Of a DNA stretch of 64,000 nucleotides, positions 1 through 12,032 are shown one piece after another. Source of the stretch: Ailurus styani (Eukaryota; Chordata; Mammalia; Carnivora; Ailuridae); the NCBI GenBank assembly GCA_002007465.1, contig LNAC01000731.1, positions 283,129 to 347,128 on the forward strand, given 5' to 3'. The position numbers and the translations under genes are program-made. The notes below the pieces were generated by a model. The model ran no database searches and was not told the DNA's origin. It worked only from the letters and a program-made list of their open reading frames with translations. How positions within the stretch are numbered: position 1 is the stretch's first letter; the number at the start of each line of letters is the position of its first letter.

Positions 1-201
1 GGATAGGTCTGCTCTCAGTCTAATATTTCTACCATTGTATGTTACAGACCTCTTGTCCTGAGCTGCTTTCAGGATTTTCTCTTTGTCAGTATGAGTTGTA
101 AGTTTTACTATTAGATGACTGGATGCGGACCTATTTTTATTGATTTTGAGGGGGGGGTTCTCTGTGCCTCCTGGATTTTGATGCTTGTTCCCTTTGCCAA
201 A

Positions 202-660
202 TTAAGGAAATTCTGTAGTATAATTTGTTCCAATATACCTTCTGCCCCCCTCTTCTTCTTCTTCTGGGATCCTAATTATTCTAATATTGTTTAGTCTTAT
301 GGTATCACATATCTCTCGAATTCTCCCCTCATGGTCCAGTAATTTTTTGTCTCTTTTTTCCTCCGCATCTTTATTCTCTGTCATTTGGTCTTCTAAATCA
401 CTAATTCTGTCCTCCGCCTCATTTATCCTGGCAGTAAGAGCCTCCATTTTTGATTGCACCTCATTAATAGCTTTTTTTATTTCAGCTTGGTTAGATTTTA
501 GTTCTTTTATTTCTCCAGAAAGGGTTTTTATTTCTCTATAGAGGGATTCTCTATTACCTTCCATGCTGTTTTTAAGCCCAGCCAGCACCTTGATAATCAT
601 CATTCTGAACTCTAGTTCTGTCATATTACTAATGTCCACATTGATTGGGTCCCTAGCCAT
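202..660 (-). pseudogene. L1 ORF1p N-terminal fragment, frameshifted
   Basis: A 152-residue open frame begins at an ATG followed by ARDPINVDISNMTELEFR. It contains a long heptad-rich coiled coil, typical of the trimerising half of the L1 ORF1 nucleic-acid chaperone. The usual protein is roughly 300-350 residues. Here the frame ends in a stop at 202 after an acidic run (EEEEEGG), while the downstream domain continues in a different frame. The copy is therefore not expected to make a full ORF1p. Confidence 0.85.
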
Positions 661-894
661 TGTTACTGCCTCTTGTTCTTTTTTGAGGGGATAATTTTCT
701 CTTCCTTGTCATTTTATGCAGATAAGAATAGATGGATGAGAAAACAAAATACTAAAGGGTAGCAACGACTCCAGATAAATATACACTAACCTAATCAGAA
801 GAGACCTGAAACTGGGGGGAGAAGAAAGAGGGAAAAAAACAAAAAAGGAAAAACAAACAAATAATCAAAAACAAAACAAAACAAAAAAAACATG

Positions 895-990
895 ACTCTA
901 TATCTATATCTATATTATCTATTCCTGTTTCTATATCTATCTCTGTCTCTGACTCTATTTCTGCATCTATCTCTATTTCTATATCTATTA
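895..990. repeat. (TCTATA)n-like imperfect simple repeat
   Basis: Imperfect tctatatcta/tctctatt units inside the L1 5'UTR. Confidence 0.8.
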
Positions 991-2275
991 GACTGGTGAA
1001 TTGAAGAGACCCTCTATGTATACAAAAAATAAGGTTAAATACAATGAAGGGATAAAATATGAGTATAACAATGAAAATTAAAAAAGATTAAAAAGTGTTG
1101 ATAAGATATAATAGTTAAAATACTTTAAAATAGGAAAGGGGAAAATTTTAAAAGAAAAGAATAAGAAAAAAAAATAAAATTTAAAGCATTTAACTTTGAA
1201 CGACCAAAGGATCATGGGGAAAAAGCCATGAATTCTCTGTCTTGCTTTCCCCTAGCTCTGGAGTTCCACAATTCGCAGCAATCTGTGAACTTGCTCTTGG
1301 CTGGATGTTTTTGCTGATCTTCTGGGGGAGGGGCCTGTTGCTGTGATTCTCAAGTGTCTTTGCCCGAGGTGGATTTGCACCACCCTCACCTGGGTCCAGG
1401 CTAAGTAATCAACTCTGGTTCGCTCTCGGAAGCTTTTGTTCCCTGAAAAATTTCCATCCAGCTTTGGAGGACAGGAATGAAAATGGCGGCCTCCTAATCT
1501 CTGACCGGGAGGAGTCGAGAGCTCGGGGCCTCCCTCCTCAGTGCGTCCTCAGAGAAAAGCAGTCAGTCCCTCCCATCTGCCTGGTCTCCGGCCACACTCT
1601 TTTCTCACCCAGCCTGTGACCAAGCCTTTCTATCTCTGGCATGCAGCCCCGTTTAGAATTTCCAAACCCGGAAGATTCCTGCAGCCGCTCCCATTCCGCT
1701 CCTCCCAGAGGAGGAGGGAGGGGGTCTCTCCTGATCTGCCATCCATGGGGTGCCCACTCAAAGAGCAGTGGCCCAACTATGCTTTGGATCATGGCCCAAG
1801 GTAACACCGTGCTGAGAGACACCTTCTCCGCTTGGCTCTGTCTCTCCAGTAGGTTTCTCTCTGATACCTGGGAGCTTTCTCGTGCTCAGACACCCCTGGT
1901 CTTTTTGTGTCCCCGTGAGTCCTGAGACCACACTGTCCCCGCAAGGGCTTCACCCCCCGCTTAGCCTCTGGGGTGACATCCCTAAGTGGAGCAGACTTCT
2001 AAATGTCCTGATTTTGTGCTCCATTGATCTCTCACTTCCTGGACGCCGGCCCCTCCCCCTGGTGTTTATCTTCCTGTGACTTCAGATTCACTTCTCCGCA
2101 CATCCTACCTTCTGGATTGTGGTCGTTTTTCTGTTCCTAGAATTGCTGCTCTTCTTCTCTTTGGTCTCCTGTTTAATTTTTCAGTGTTTAGAATGGTTTG
2201 ATATCTACCTGGGTGAATTTCTGGGACCTGATGATAATAGGTCTCCTACTCCTCTGCCATCTTGCTTCTCCTCTA

Positions 2276-2765
2276 GCAAGACTGGTGAGCTCCCCTCCAA
2301 GGGCTGTAGTGGTCCATTCGTGTCTCCTGAAGGGCCTACTCGACAGGTGAGTTACAGACGTCCAAGGGCTAGAGTTCTGACTGCAACTTGACAATGGGAT
2401 TTCTCTCCCCCTTGGGGATGGAGGGGCAAGGCTGATGGAGGAGGAAGGACAGGAGAAAGACCTTCATGAGGAGGCAAACCAAAGTGGGAAGGGTGCTAAC
2501 CAGTTAGGCTTTTAACAGCAGAATCATGATGCATGATGAGTAAAGAAAGGGTCAGTAAATTTAAAAATGAATCCAAGGAAAGATATAATCTGAAGATAAA
2601 AGAGAATAACAAGAAAACAAGAGCATAGGGCCTCACTGACCTGTGGGGCAGTATCACATGGTTTAATGCAAATGTAAATGGAGTCTTATAACAATGTGGG
2701 GAGAAGAAAACAGGGGAGAAAAAGGAATAATAATTAATTGGGCAGTAGTAATGACAAGAACTTCT
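2276..2765. other. Intron 2 stretch, nothing recognised
   Basis: No convincing gene or repeat family is visible. This is the flank of the L1 5' end; its target-site duplication cannot be paired because the other end is off the window. Confidence 0.5.
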
Positions 2766-3410
2766 CACACTTGGGAAAAATATAAATTTACAGATAGAAG
2801 AAATTCAGCATACCACAAGCAGAATAAAAATAAAACTACCTAGGCACATCATAATGAATCGACTGAAAAAACAGATTAAAAGGAAATCTTGAAAGATGCT
2901 AGAGAAAAAATACACATTACATACAGGGGCACAATGATATGAATGATGACAGTCTTCTCATCCAAGAGAATGGATACTGTACAGCAATAGTATTGTTCAA
3001 CAGTACTGTTCAATATTTAGAGAGTTGAAAAATCTGCCAATACATTTGTTATATACAATGAAAATAGAAATAAAGACAAACAAACAAACAAAAACCAGAC
3101 TCTTAAATACAGAGAACAAACTGGTGGTTGCCAGAGGGGAGGTTGTGGGGGGATGGGTTAAATAAGTGAAAGGGGTGAAGATGTACAATTTTCCAGTTAT
3201 AAAATAAGCAAGTCATGGAGATGAAAAGTACAGCACAGGGAACATAGTCAACAATAATGTAATAAAGTTGTGTGGTGACGGGTGGTGACTACATTTAGGG
3301 TGAACACTGAGTAATGTGTAGAATAGTTGAATCAATATATTGTACATTTGAAGCTACTATAATGTATGTCAACTATACTTTAATAATACATTTTAAAAAT
3401 AAAGTCAAAT
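2766..3410 (+). mobile_element. Old L1 (L1M type) fragments including 3'UTR
   Basis: 2790-2970 resembles internal L1M sequence (cctaggcacatcataatgaa). 3085-3400 is a clear L1MA-like 3'UTR: an aaactggtggttgccagagg block followed by a ctatactttaataata end. Internal sequence is missing between the two parts. Confidence 0.7.
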
Positions 3411-3649
3411 TTAAGACATTAATAAAATGAGATAATTCTTCATCAGCATATCTGCATTAAAGGAATATAAAGAAATTTCTTCAGGCTAAAGAGAAATGTC
3501 ACTAGATGGAAATGTGGATTTCCAGGAAGGAATTGAAAGTACTAGAAATGGTGTATATATGGGTAGATATAAAAAATGATATCTTTTTCCCTCTCTAAAT
3601 TTATTTACAATACACAAAACTGTTCATTTTATTTTTTTAGTAACTGTAA

Positions 3650-4490
3650 TGAATATTTTATTTAATTTTTTAAGTTTTTATTTTAATGCCATTTAGTTAA
3701 CATACAGTATTATATTAGTTTCTGGTGTATAACACTTCCATACATCTCCCAGTGCTCATCATAACAATTGTACTCCCTAATCCCCATCATCTATTTTACC
3801 CCACATACCTCCCCTCTGGTAACCATCACTTTATTCTCTGCAGTTAAGGGTCTGTTTCTTGATTTGTCTCTCTTTCTCTCTCTCTTCCCTGTGTTTATTT
3901 GTCTTGTTTCTTAAATTCAACATATGAGTGAAATCATATGGTATTTGTCTTTCCCTGACTTATTTCGCTTAGCATTATACTCTCTAGCTTCATCTGTATT
4001 ATTGCAAATGGCAAGATTTCATTCTTTTTATGGCTGAGTAATATTTAACCCCTTCTTTATACATTTATAAACCAGTGGACACATGGGCTGCTTCCATATC
4101 TTGGCTATTGTAAATTATGCTGCTATAAACATAGGGGTACATATATCCCTTTGAATTAGTATTTTTGTATTCCTTTAGTAAATACTCAGTAGTGTGATTG
4201 CTGGACCATAGGTTAGTTCTATATTTAACTTTTTGAGCAACCTCCATACCGTTTTCCAGAGTGGCTGCACCAGTTTTCATTCCCACCAATAGCGCAAGAG
4301 GGTTCCTTTTTCTCCACATCTTTGCCAATACCTATTGTTTTCTGTGCTGTTGATTTTAACCATTCTGACAGGTGTGAGGTGATAGCTCACTGTAGTTTTG
4401 ATTTGCATTTCTCCAATGGTAAGTAATGATGAACATCTTTTCATGTGTCTTTTGGCCATCTGGATGTCTTTGGAGAAAAGTCTGTTTTAA
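3650..4490 (-). mobile_element. L1 3' end (ORF2 tail plus 3'UTR)
   Basis: The 3'UTR begins at 3650 on the reverse strand. Frames at 4065-4328 and 4277-4459 (minus) decode to the L1 ORF2 C-terminus (YQR.G.KGTLL-W-W-type motif), broken by stops and frameshifts. Confidence 0.85.
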
Positions 4491-6118
4491 AAAATGTCAG
4501 CTAATTTTATTTATCTTATTTTTTTTCATCCCCACAAGTGTCCTCTTTAATACCTATCACCAGCGACTCTCAGTTTGTTCTCTTAACTATACAGTCCCTT
4601 ATGGTTTGCCTCCCTCTCTGTTTTTTTCTTATTTTATTTTTCCTTCCCTTCATCATCTGTTTCTTAAATTCTACATATGAGTGAAATTATATATTTGTCT
4701 TTCTCTGACTTATTTCACTTAGTATAATACACTTTAGTTCTATCCATGGTTGTTGCAAATAGCAAGATTTCATTCTTATTTATTTATTTATTTATTTATT
4801 TGACAGAGAGAGAGATTACAGATAGGCAGAGAGGCAGGCAGAGAGAGAGGAGGAAGCAGGCTCCCTGCTGAGTAGAGAGCCCGATGCGGGCCTCGATCCC
4901 AGGACACTGAGATCATGACCTGAGCTGGAGGCAGAGGCTTAACCCACTGAGCCACCCAGGTGCCCCTGCAAGATTTCATTCTTTTTGATGGCTGAGTGCT
5001 ATTCCATGGTATATATACTACATCTTCTTTGTCCATTCATCAGTTGATGGACATTTGGGCTCTTTCCCTAATTTGGCTATTGTTGATAGTATTGCTATAA
5101 ACACTGGGGTGTATGTGCCCCCTTCAAGTCAGCACTTTTGTATCTTGGGGTAAATACCTAGAAGTGCAATTTCTGGGTCATAGAGTAGCTCTATTTTCAA
5201 CTTCTTGAGGAACCACATACTATTTTCCAGAACAGCTGCACCAGTTTGCATTCCCACTACAGTGTAAGAGGGTTCCCCTTTCTCTGCATACTTTCCAACA
5301 TCTGTTTCGTGAGTTGTTAATTTTAGCCATTCTGACAGGTGTGAGGTGCTACCTCATTGTGGTTTTGATTTGTATTTCCCCGATGATGAGTGATATTGAG
5401 CATTTTTTCATGTGTCTGTTAGCCATTTGTATGTCTTCTTTGGAGAAATGTCTATTCATGTCTTCTGCCCATTTCTTAACTGGATTATTTATTTTTTGGG
5501 TGTTGATTTTGATGTGTTCTTTATAGGTTCTAGATACTAGCCCTTTATCCTATATGCCATTTGTAGATACCTTCACCCATCTATCAGTGACCTTTTAGTT
5601 TTATTGATTTTTTCCTTCAGTGTACAGAAATTTTTATCTTGATGAAATCCCAATAGTTCATTTTTGCTTTTTGTTTCCCTTGCCTCTGGAGATGTGTCTA
5701 ATAAGATGTTGCTGTGGCCAAGGTCAGAGAGGTTGCTGCCAGTTTTTTCCTTTAGGATTTTGATGGTTTCCTGTCTTACATTTAGGTCTTTCATTCATTT
5801 TGAATTTATTTTTGTGTATGGTGTAAGAAAGTGGTCTAGTTTCATTCTTCACATTACTGTCCAGTTTTCTCAACACCACTTGTTGAAGAGACTGACATTT
5901 TCCAATTGGATATTCTTTCCTGTTTTGTCAAAGATTAACAGGCCATTTGGTTGTGGGTTTATTTCTGAGTTTTCTGTTCTGTTGATTTATGTGTCTATTT
6001 TTGTGCCAATATCATACTGTTTTGATTACTGTAGCTTTGTAATATAACTTGAAGTTTGGAATTGTGATGCATCTAGCTTTTTCTTTTTCAAGATTACTTT
6101 GGCTATTTGGGATCTTGT
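4491..6118 (-). mobile_element. Second L1 3' portion abutting the first
   Basis: A fresh 3'UTR starts near 4500 (cagtcccttatggtttgcct) and continues into decayed ORF2 to about 6118, for example the minus-strand fragment at 5573-5794. A CAN-SINE interrupts it at 4778-4967. A second 3' end directly after the first means two L1 copies lie side by side. Confidence 0.82.
4778..4967 (-). mobile_element. CAN-SINE in an L1
   Basis: Poly(T)/(TTTA)n tail first, then the tRNA-Lys-like body ending in gccacccaggtgcccc. Flanked by the perfect 16-bp duplication gcaagatttcattctt (4762-4777 and 4968-4983). Confidence 0.95.
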
Positions 6119-6467
6119 GTGATGGATAGAAGACTGTTTAAAGCATAACAGGAGAGCTTCAAAATACATGAAGCAAAAGTGACAGAATTAAAGGGATAAA
6201 TAGACAAATCCACAGTCATAGTTGATAGATCCTAATACATTTATTTTAGTCATTGACAGAACAACTAGAAAAAAAATCAGTAAAGGCATAGATGATTTGA
6301 ATTCCATTATTAACAACTTAGACCTAATTGACATATTTGAAATCCTACATCCAATTAGAGAATGTGGCTTTTTTTCAAAGGCAGATGGAATTTTCTCCAA
6401 GATAGACCATATGACATGCCATAAAATGAGGCCCTATAAATACCAAAAGATTGAAAACATAAGTATA

Positions 6468-6692
6468 GGGCACCTGGGTGGCTCAGTGGGTTAAAGCCGC
6501 TGCCTTCGGCTCAGGTCATGATCCCAGGGTCCTGGGATCGAGGCCCACATCGGGCTCTCTGCTCGGCAGGGAGCCTGCTTCCTCCTCTCTCCTCTCTCTC
6601 TGCCTGCCTCTCTGCCTACTTGTAATCTCTCTCTCTGTGTCAAATGAATAAATAAAATAAAAATCTTAAAAATAAAAAAAATAAAAAAAAAA
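6468..6692 (+). mobile_element. CAN-SINE
   Basis: Head gggcacctgggtggctcag, CT-rich body and AATAAA-containing A-rich tail. Perfect target duplication gaaaacataagtata (6453-6467 and 6693-6707). Confidence 0.95.
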
Positions 6693-6799
6693 GAAAACAT
6701 AAGTATATATTCTCTGACCACATGGAATGAATATGAAATCAATAATAATAAGATATGTAGAAAATTCCCAACTATTTGGAAGTTAGAAAACAGTATTCT

Positions 6800-7002
6800 G
6801 GGCGCCTGGGTGGCTCAGTGGGTTAAAGCCGCTGCCTTCGGCTCAGGTCATGATCCCAGGGTCCTGGGATCGAGGCCCACATCGGGCTCTCTGCTCAGCA
6901 GGGAGCCTGCTTCCTCCTCTCTCCTCTCTCTGCCTGCCTCTCTGCCTACTTGTAATCTCTCTATGTCAAATGAATAAATAAAATCTTTAAAAAAAAAAAA
7001 AC
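6800..7002 (+). mobile_element. CAN-SINE
   Basis: Nearly identical to the copy 330 bp upstream. Flanked by cagtattct at 6791-6799 and 7003-7011. Confidence 0.94.
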
Positions 7003-7551
7003 CAGTATTCTAAGTAACTGATAGACCAAAGTCGAAATCACAGGGAAAATTAGAAAATACACCAAGTTGCATAATGATTAAACTGCAGCATACTGAGAAT
7101 TGTAGGATGGAGTTAAAGCAGGGCTTAGTGGGAAATAACTTTAAATACCTATGTTACAAAAGAAGAAAGATTTAAAATCAATAACCTATGTTATCCACTT
7201 AAGAAGCTGGAAAAGGACAAGTAAATCAAATTTAAAATAAGAAAAAGAAGGAAATACACCATAGAGTACACAATTCTAAGACAGTATAAAACTATAGTGA
7301 ACATGATAGTGTGTTAATAGCAAAAGAATAGACATGTAGATGAATGGAACAGAATAGAGAGTCCATAAATAGACCCACAGATACATACTGAATTGATTTT
7401 TTTTTACAAAAATGCAAAGACAGAGAAAAGATCTTTCAATAAATAGTACTGGAGCAATTAGATGTATGTATGCACAAAAATGGACTTTGACTCATTGCTT
7501 GCACTATACAAAAATTAACTCACAATTGATTATAGAAAAACCTAAATCTAG

Positions 7552-7760
7552 GGGTGCCTGGGTGGTTCAGTCATTAAGCAGCTGCCTTCAGCTCCGGTCA
7601 TGATCCCAGGGTTCTGGGATTGAGCCCTGCATCAGGCTGCCAGCTCTGCGGGAAGCCTGCTTCTCCCTCTCCCACTCCCTCTGCTTGTGTTCCCTCACTT
7701 GCTGTGTCTTTCTCTGTCAAATGAATAAAAAAAATCTTTAAACAAAACAAAACAAAACAA
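7552..7760 (+). mobile_element. CAN-SINE, 'cagtcattaag' type
   Basis: A different subfamily from its neighbours (cattaagcagctgcc head, ccactccctctgcttgtg body), with an (AAAAC)n tail. Perfect duplication aaaaacctaaatctag (7536-7551 and 7761-7776). Confidence 0.94.
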
Positions 7761-8743
7761 AAAAACCTAAATCTAGAAATATTTTAGAAGAAAACATAGG
7801 AGAAAATACTTATGATCTTGGGTTAGGCAGATATTTCTTAGGACAACAAAAACATAATCCATAAAAGAAAAGGTTGATAAATTGTATTTCATCAAAATTA
7901 AGAAATCAGTCTTTTCTGAAGACATTGTTCAGAGAATGAAAAGGCAAAAAATATTTGCAAATCACATGTCTCATAAAAAGTCATATATATAGAATATGTA
8001 AAGAAATGTCAAAACTCATTATAAAACAAACATCCCAAAATAAAATTAAATTAGAAACAAAGTAGCAAAGGATTTTAAGGTAATTCACAAACTAAGATAT
8101 GTAGATGGCAAATAAACACATGAAAAGTTATTCAGCATTATTAATTAAGGAAATGCATAATAAAACCATAATAAGATACCACTATAAACCTACTAGAATG
8201 TCTAAATATTAAAATATATCCATACTAAGTATAGATGAGGATGGGGAGCAACTGGAACTATTATAGATTGCTGATGCAAATATAAAATGATGCAAACCCT
8301 TAGGAAAAGTTTGACAGTTTCTTTAAAAGGTAAGCGTAAACCTATCAGATGACTGTCCTTTCTTAGGCATTTACCTATGAGAATTGAAAGCATATGTCTG
8401 TCTCTACATGAGTAGTACGTGAGTTCATGGTAGCTTTATTTGTAATAACCAGAAACAGGAAACAACTCAATTACTATTAACATGTGGGTGAATCAACAAA
8501 TAATAATGTATTTATATAGTGTATAGTACTCAGCAATAAAAAGGAAAGAGCTATTGACATATACCACAACATGTCTAAATCTCAAGTAACTATACTGAAT
8601 GAAAAGTTAGAAGAGTACATTCTGTATAGTTCCATGTATTTAAAATTCTAGAAAAAAATTAATTTATAATGATGGAAAGTAAGTCAGTCATCACCTGGGG
8701 GGATGAGTAGAGGCATGAGGAAAATATTATAAAAGGGAACAGA

Positions 8744-8925
8744 GGGCGCCTGGGTGGCTCAGTGGGTTAAAGCCTCTGCTTTCGGCTCAGGTCATGATCT
8801 CAGGGTCCTGGGATCGAGGCCCGCATCAGGCTCTCTGCTCAGCAGGGAGCCTGCTTCCCCCTCTCTCTCTGCCTGCCTCTCTGCCTCCTTGTGATCTCTC
8901 TCCCGCTGTGAAATAAATAAAAAAA
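8744..8925 (+). mobile_element. CAN-SINE
   Basis: Full head and CT-rich body with a short tail. Duplication aaaagggaacaga at 8731-8743, repeated at about 8926-8938. Confidence 0.94.
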
Positions 8926-8974
8926 AAAAGGGAACAGAAAATTTTTTTATATTTATCATGTTCACTTCAATGTT

Positions 8975-9624
8975 GTTTTTAATTAACGACTTAATTTTTT
9001 AGAGCAGTTTTAGGTTCACAGCAAAGTTGAAAGAAAGATACAGAGATTTTGCATATACCCCTGGCTTCACACATGCAAACATGCATAACTTCCCTGACTA
9101 TCAACATCCCCCACCAGAGTGGTACGTTTGTTGCAATTGGTGAACCTACATTGATACATCATTATCACCCAAAGCTCATAGTTTAAGTTAGAGTTCACTC
9201 TTGGTGTTGAATATTCTGTGGATTTGGGCAAATGTATAGTGAATGACATGCACTCATCATTATATTATCATAAGAGTGTTTTCACTGCCCTAAAAATCTT
9301 TTGTGCTCCACCTGTTCATCTGCCACTCCAATCCCTGGCAACCACTGATCTTTTTACAGTCTCCATAATTTTGTCTTTTCCAGAATATCATATAGTTAGA
9401 ATCAGAGTGTGTAGTCTTTTCAGATAGGCTTTTTTCACTTAGTAATATGCATTTAAAGTTCCCCCATGTCTCTTCATTGCTTAATGGTTCATTTCTTTTT
9501 AGTGCTGAATGATATTCCATTGTCTGGATATACCAGTTTGTTTACCTGTTCATCCATTGAAAGACATGTTAGTTGCTTCCAGGTTTTGGCAAGATGAATA
9601 AAGCTGCTATAAGCATCCATTTGC

Positions 9625-9660
<36 letters not shown>

Positions 9661-10420
9661 TGTTTTAAACTCCTTTGGGTAAATACCAAGAAACATTGCT
9701 GGATCATATGAGTATATTTAGTTTTGTAAGAAACTGCCAAACTGTCTTCCAAAGTAGCTGTATCATTTTGCCTTCCCACCAGCAATGAATGAGGAGGGTT
9801 CCTGTTGCTCCACATCTTTGCCTGCATATTTGGTGTTTCAGGATTTTAGATTTGGGGCATTCTAATGGATGTGTAGTGGTTTGTAATTGTTGTTTTAGTT
9901 TGCATTTCCCTGATGACGTATTAGATGGAACATCTTTTCATATGCTTATTTGCCATCTGTATATGTTCTTTGGTGAGGTATCTGTTAAAGTCTTTGGCCC
10001 ATTTTTAAATCAGGTTGGTTGTTTTCTTATTGTTGAATTTTAAGTGTTCTTTGTATATTTCAGATAATAGTTCTTTATCAGATGTGTCTTTTGCAGATAT
10101 TTTCTCCCAGTCTGTAGCTTGTCTTCTCATTCCCATTAACACTGTCTTTCACAGAGAAAAAGTTTTTACTTTCAACAAAGTCCAGCTTATCAAGTTATTT
10201 CTTTCATGGATTATGCCTTTGCTGTATCTGAAAAATTATCACCATACCCAAAGTTATCTAGATTTTCTCCTGTGCTGTCGTCTAAGAGTTTTATAGTTTT
10301 ATATTTAGGTCTATGATCCATTTTGAGTTGATGTTTATGAGGAGTGTGAGGTCTCTGTCTATATTCTTTTTTTTAACATATGGATGTCTAGCTATTTGAG
10401 CAACTTTTGCTGAAAAGATA
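8975..10420 (-). mobile_element. L1M antisense, inserted in the older sense L1
   Basis: Reads as the reverse complement of an L1M 3' region: gagcagttttaggttcacag at 9002, then decayed ORF2 C-terminal sequence (minus-strand fragments at 9290-9520 and 9489-9827). A (GT)n run at 9630-9655 lies within it. Confidence 0.8.
9630..9655. repeat. (GT)n microsatellite
   Basis: About 13 uninterrupted GT units. Confidence 0.9.
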
Positions 10421-10424
10421 AGGG

Positions 10425-10560
10425 AATTTTTTTAGTGATGGATATGTTCATTATTTTGATTGTTACATATGTGAAGATAATTTCAAATTGTATACTTTAA
10501 ATATGTGCAATTTATTGTATGTTAATTGTACCTCAAGAAAACTGCTTTAAAACAATAAGT
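10425..10560 (+). mobile_element. L1M 3'UTR end
   Basis: The block tatgtgcaatttattgtatg followed by a polyadenylation-like end is the L1MB/L1MC 3' terminus. Probably the tail of the L1 that starts near 6122. Confidence 0.7.
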
Positions 10561-10603
10561 TTAACACAGAGATGATAAAATATATCAATTCTGTCAAAGA
10601 AAT

Positions 10604-11662
10604 GTGTCTCAGTGCACACTGCTAAAAACAAAACTTGCTAGACTCCTGATAACAAGAAACATATCAGATAAAGGGCTACTATCCAAGATCTATAAAGAAC
10701 TTCTCAAACTCAACACCCAAAAAACAAGTAATCCAGTCAAGAAATGGGCAGAAGACATGAACAGACATTTTTCCAAAGAAGACATCCACATGGCCAACCA
10801 ATGCATGAAAAGATGCTCCACATCACTCAGTAACAGGGAAATACAAATCAAAACTTCAATGAGATGGTACCTCACACTAGTCACAATGGTTAAAATTCAC
10901 AATTCAGGAAACAACAAATGTTGGCAAGGAAGTGGAGAAAAGGGAACCCTCTTACACTGTTGGTGGGAATGCACGCTGGTACAGCCACTCTGGAAAACAG
11001 TATGGAGATTCCTCAAGAAGTTAAAAATAGAGCTACCCTATGACCCAACAATTGCACTACTAGGTATTTACCCCAAAAATATGAGTGTAGTGATCCAGAG
11101 GGGCATCTGCCTTCCAATATTTATAGCAGCAATGTCCACAATAACCAAACTATGGAAAGAGCCTAGATGTCCATCAACAGATGAATGGATAAAGAAGACA
11201 TGGTATATATGTATATACAATGGAATATAACTCAGCCATCAGAAAGGATGAATACTTACCATTTACATTGACATGGATGGAACTGGAGGGTATTATGGTG
11301 AGTGAAATAAGTCAATCAGAGATCGACAATTATCATATGGTTTGGTTTCAGTCATGTAGAATATAAGAAACAGGGCAGAGGGTCATAGGCGAAGGGAGAG
11401 AAAACTGAATGGGAAGTCAGCAGAGAGGGAGACAAACTACTAAAGACTCTTAACTATAGGAAACAAACTGAGGGTTGCTGGAGGGGAGGTGGGTGAGGGG
11501 TGGGGAAATTGGGTGATGGACATTAAGGAGGGCACATGATGTGATGAGCACTGGGTGTTACATGCAACTGATGAATTACTGAACACTGCGTTTGAAACTA
11601 ATGACATACTATATGTTGGCTAATTGAATTTAAATAAAAAATAATAAAAAAGAAAAAAAGAA
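10604..11662 (+). mobile_element. Carnivore L1, 5'-truncated
   Basis: The open frame 10604-11230 is the C-terminal 200 residues of ORF2p (reverse transcriptase/endonuclease protein), with the [11 protein letters not shown] zinc-knuckle region and [19 protein letters not shown]. It is followed by a carnivore-type 3'UTR (gagcactgggtgttacatgc) and an A-rich tail. Younger than its neighbours, since this frame is still open, but truncated. Confidence 0.9.
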
Positions 11663-11667
11663 AATAA

Positions 11668-11815
11668 CCAGCTGACAACTTATAAAATTCATGTTACATA
11701 GATAGTAACTATGCTTATCATGGTGAACATAGCTTAATGTATAGAATGTCAAATCACTCTGCACACCTGAAACTAGTATAACACTGTCAACTATACTTCA
11801 ATAAAAATTATAAAG
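11668..11815 (+). mobile_element. L1MA-like 3' end
   Basis: Sequence cacctgaaactagtataaca then caactatacttcaataaaaa, the classic L1MA terminus. It directly follows the previous L1 and was likely its insertion site. Confidence 0.75.
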
Positions 11816-11849
11816 TAAAATACAATTCATGTCACATTCAAACATTACC

Positions 11850-12032
11850 TAAACAAGTTGTTCCCCTCTACCTGTGGCATCAGCATTTATTGGAAGCTTA
11901 TTAGAAATGCAGGTTTCCTAGGCTCCATAGCAGACCTACTGAATCTAACTCTAACCATGTAATCTATGTTTTAATAAATTGACCAAGCAGTTTTGAAGCA
12001 AGCTAAAGTTTGAGATCATCTGACCTAAATTA
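11850..12032 (+). mobile_element. MER5A-like hAT element
   Basis: Contains cttattagaaatgcaggttt and gctaaagtttgagatcatct, characteristic of the non-autonomous Charlie-family MITE MER5A; moderately decayed. Confidence 0.7.

Larger units (their letters stand above)
1..2275 (-). mobile_element. LINE-1 5' end: ORF1 part plus 5'UTR
   Basis: Antisense L1 entering from the left edge. ORF1 starts with an ATG at 660 on the minus strand and reads a charged coiled-coil protein (about residues 30-110, with a KLLDHEGRIREICDTIR-type segment) before a stop at 202. The frame is then shifted, because the RNA-binding C-terminal domain of ORF1p is still recognisable in 1-200 in another frame. From 661 to about 2272 is a 1.6 kb 5'UTR that is GC- and CpG-richer than its surroundings. 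Its first bases, read on the minus strand near 2257-2273 (agcaagatggcagaggagta), look like a genuine L1 5' terminus, so this copy appears complete at its 5' end. Confidence 0.88.
6122..8743 (+). mobile_element. Old L1M ORF2/3' region, interrupted
   Basis: Decayed ORF2-like sequence with many stops (for example around 7330-7400 and 8460-8650), broken by four SINEs. Its 3'UTR appears to resume at about 10425-10560 beyond an antisense L1, so the two pieces are probably one element. Confidence 0.7.

Noticed and set aside
1538..2391. Overlapping GC-rich open frames on both strands that might be a gene or CpG-island promoter
   Set aside because: They fall in the L1 5'UTR next to L1 ORF1; the GC content is explained by that element.
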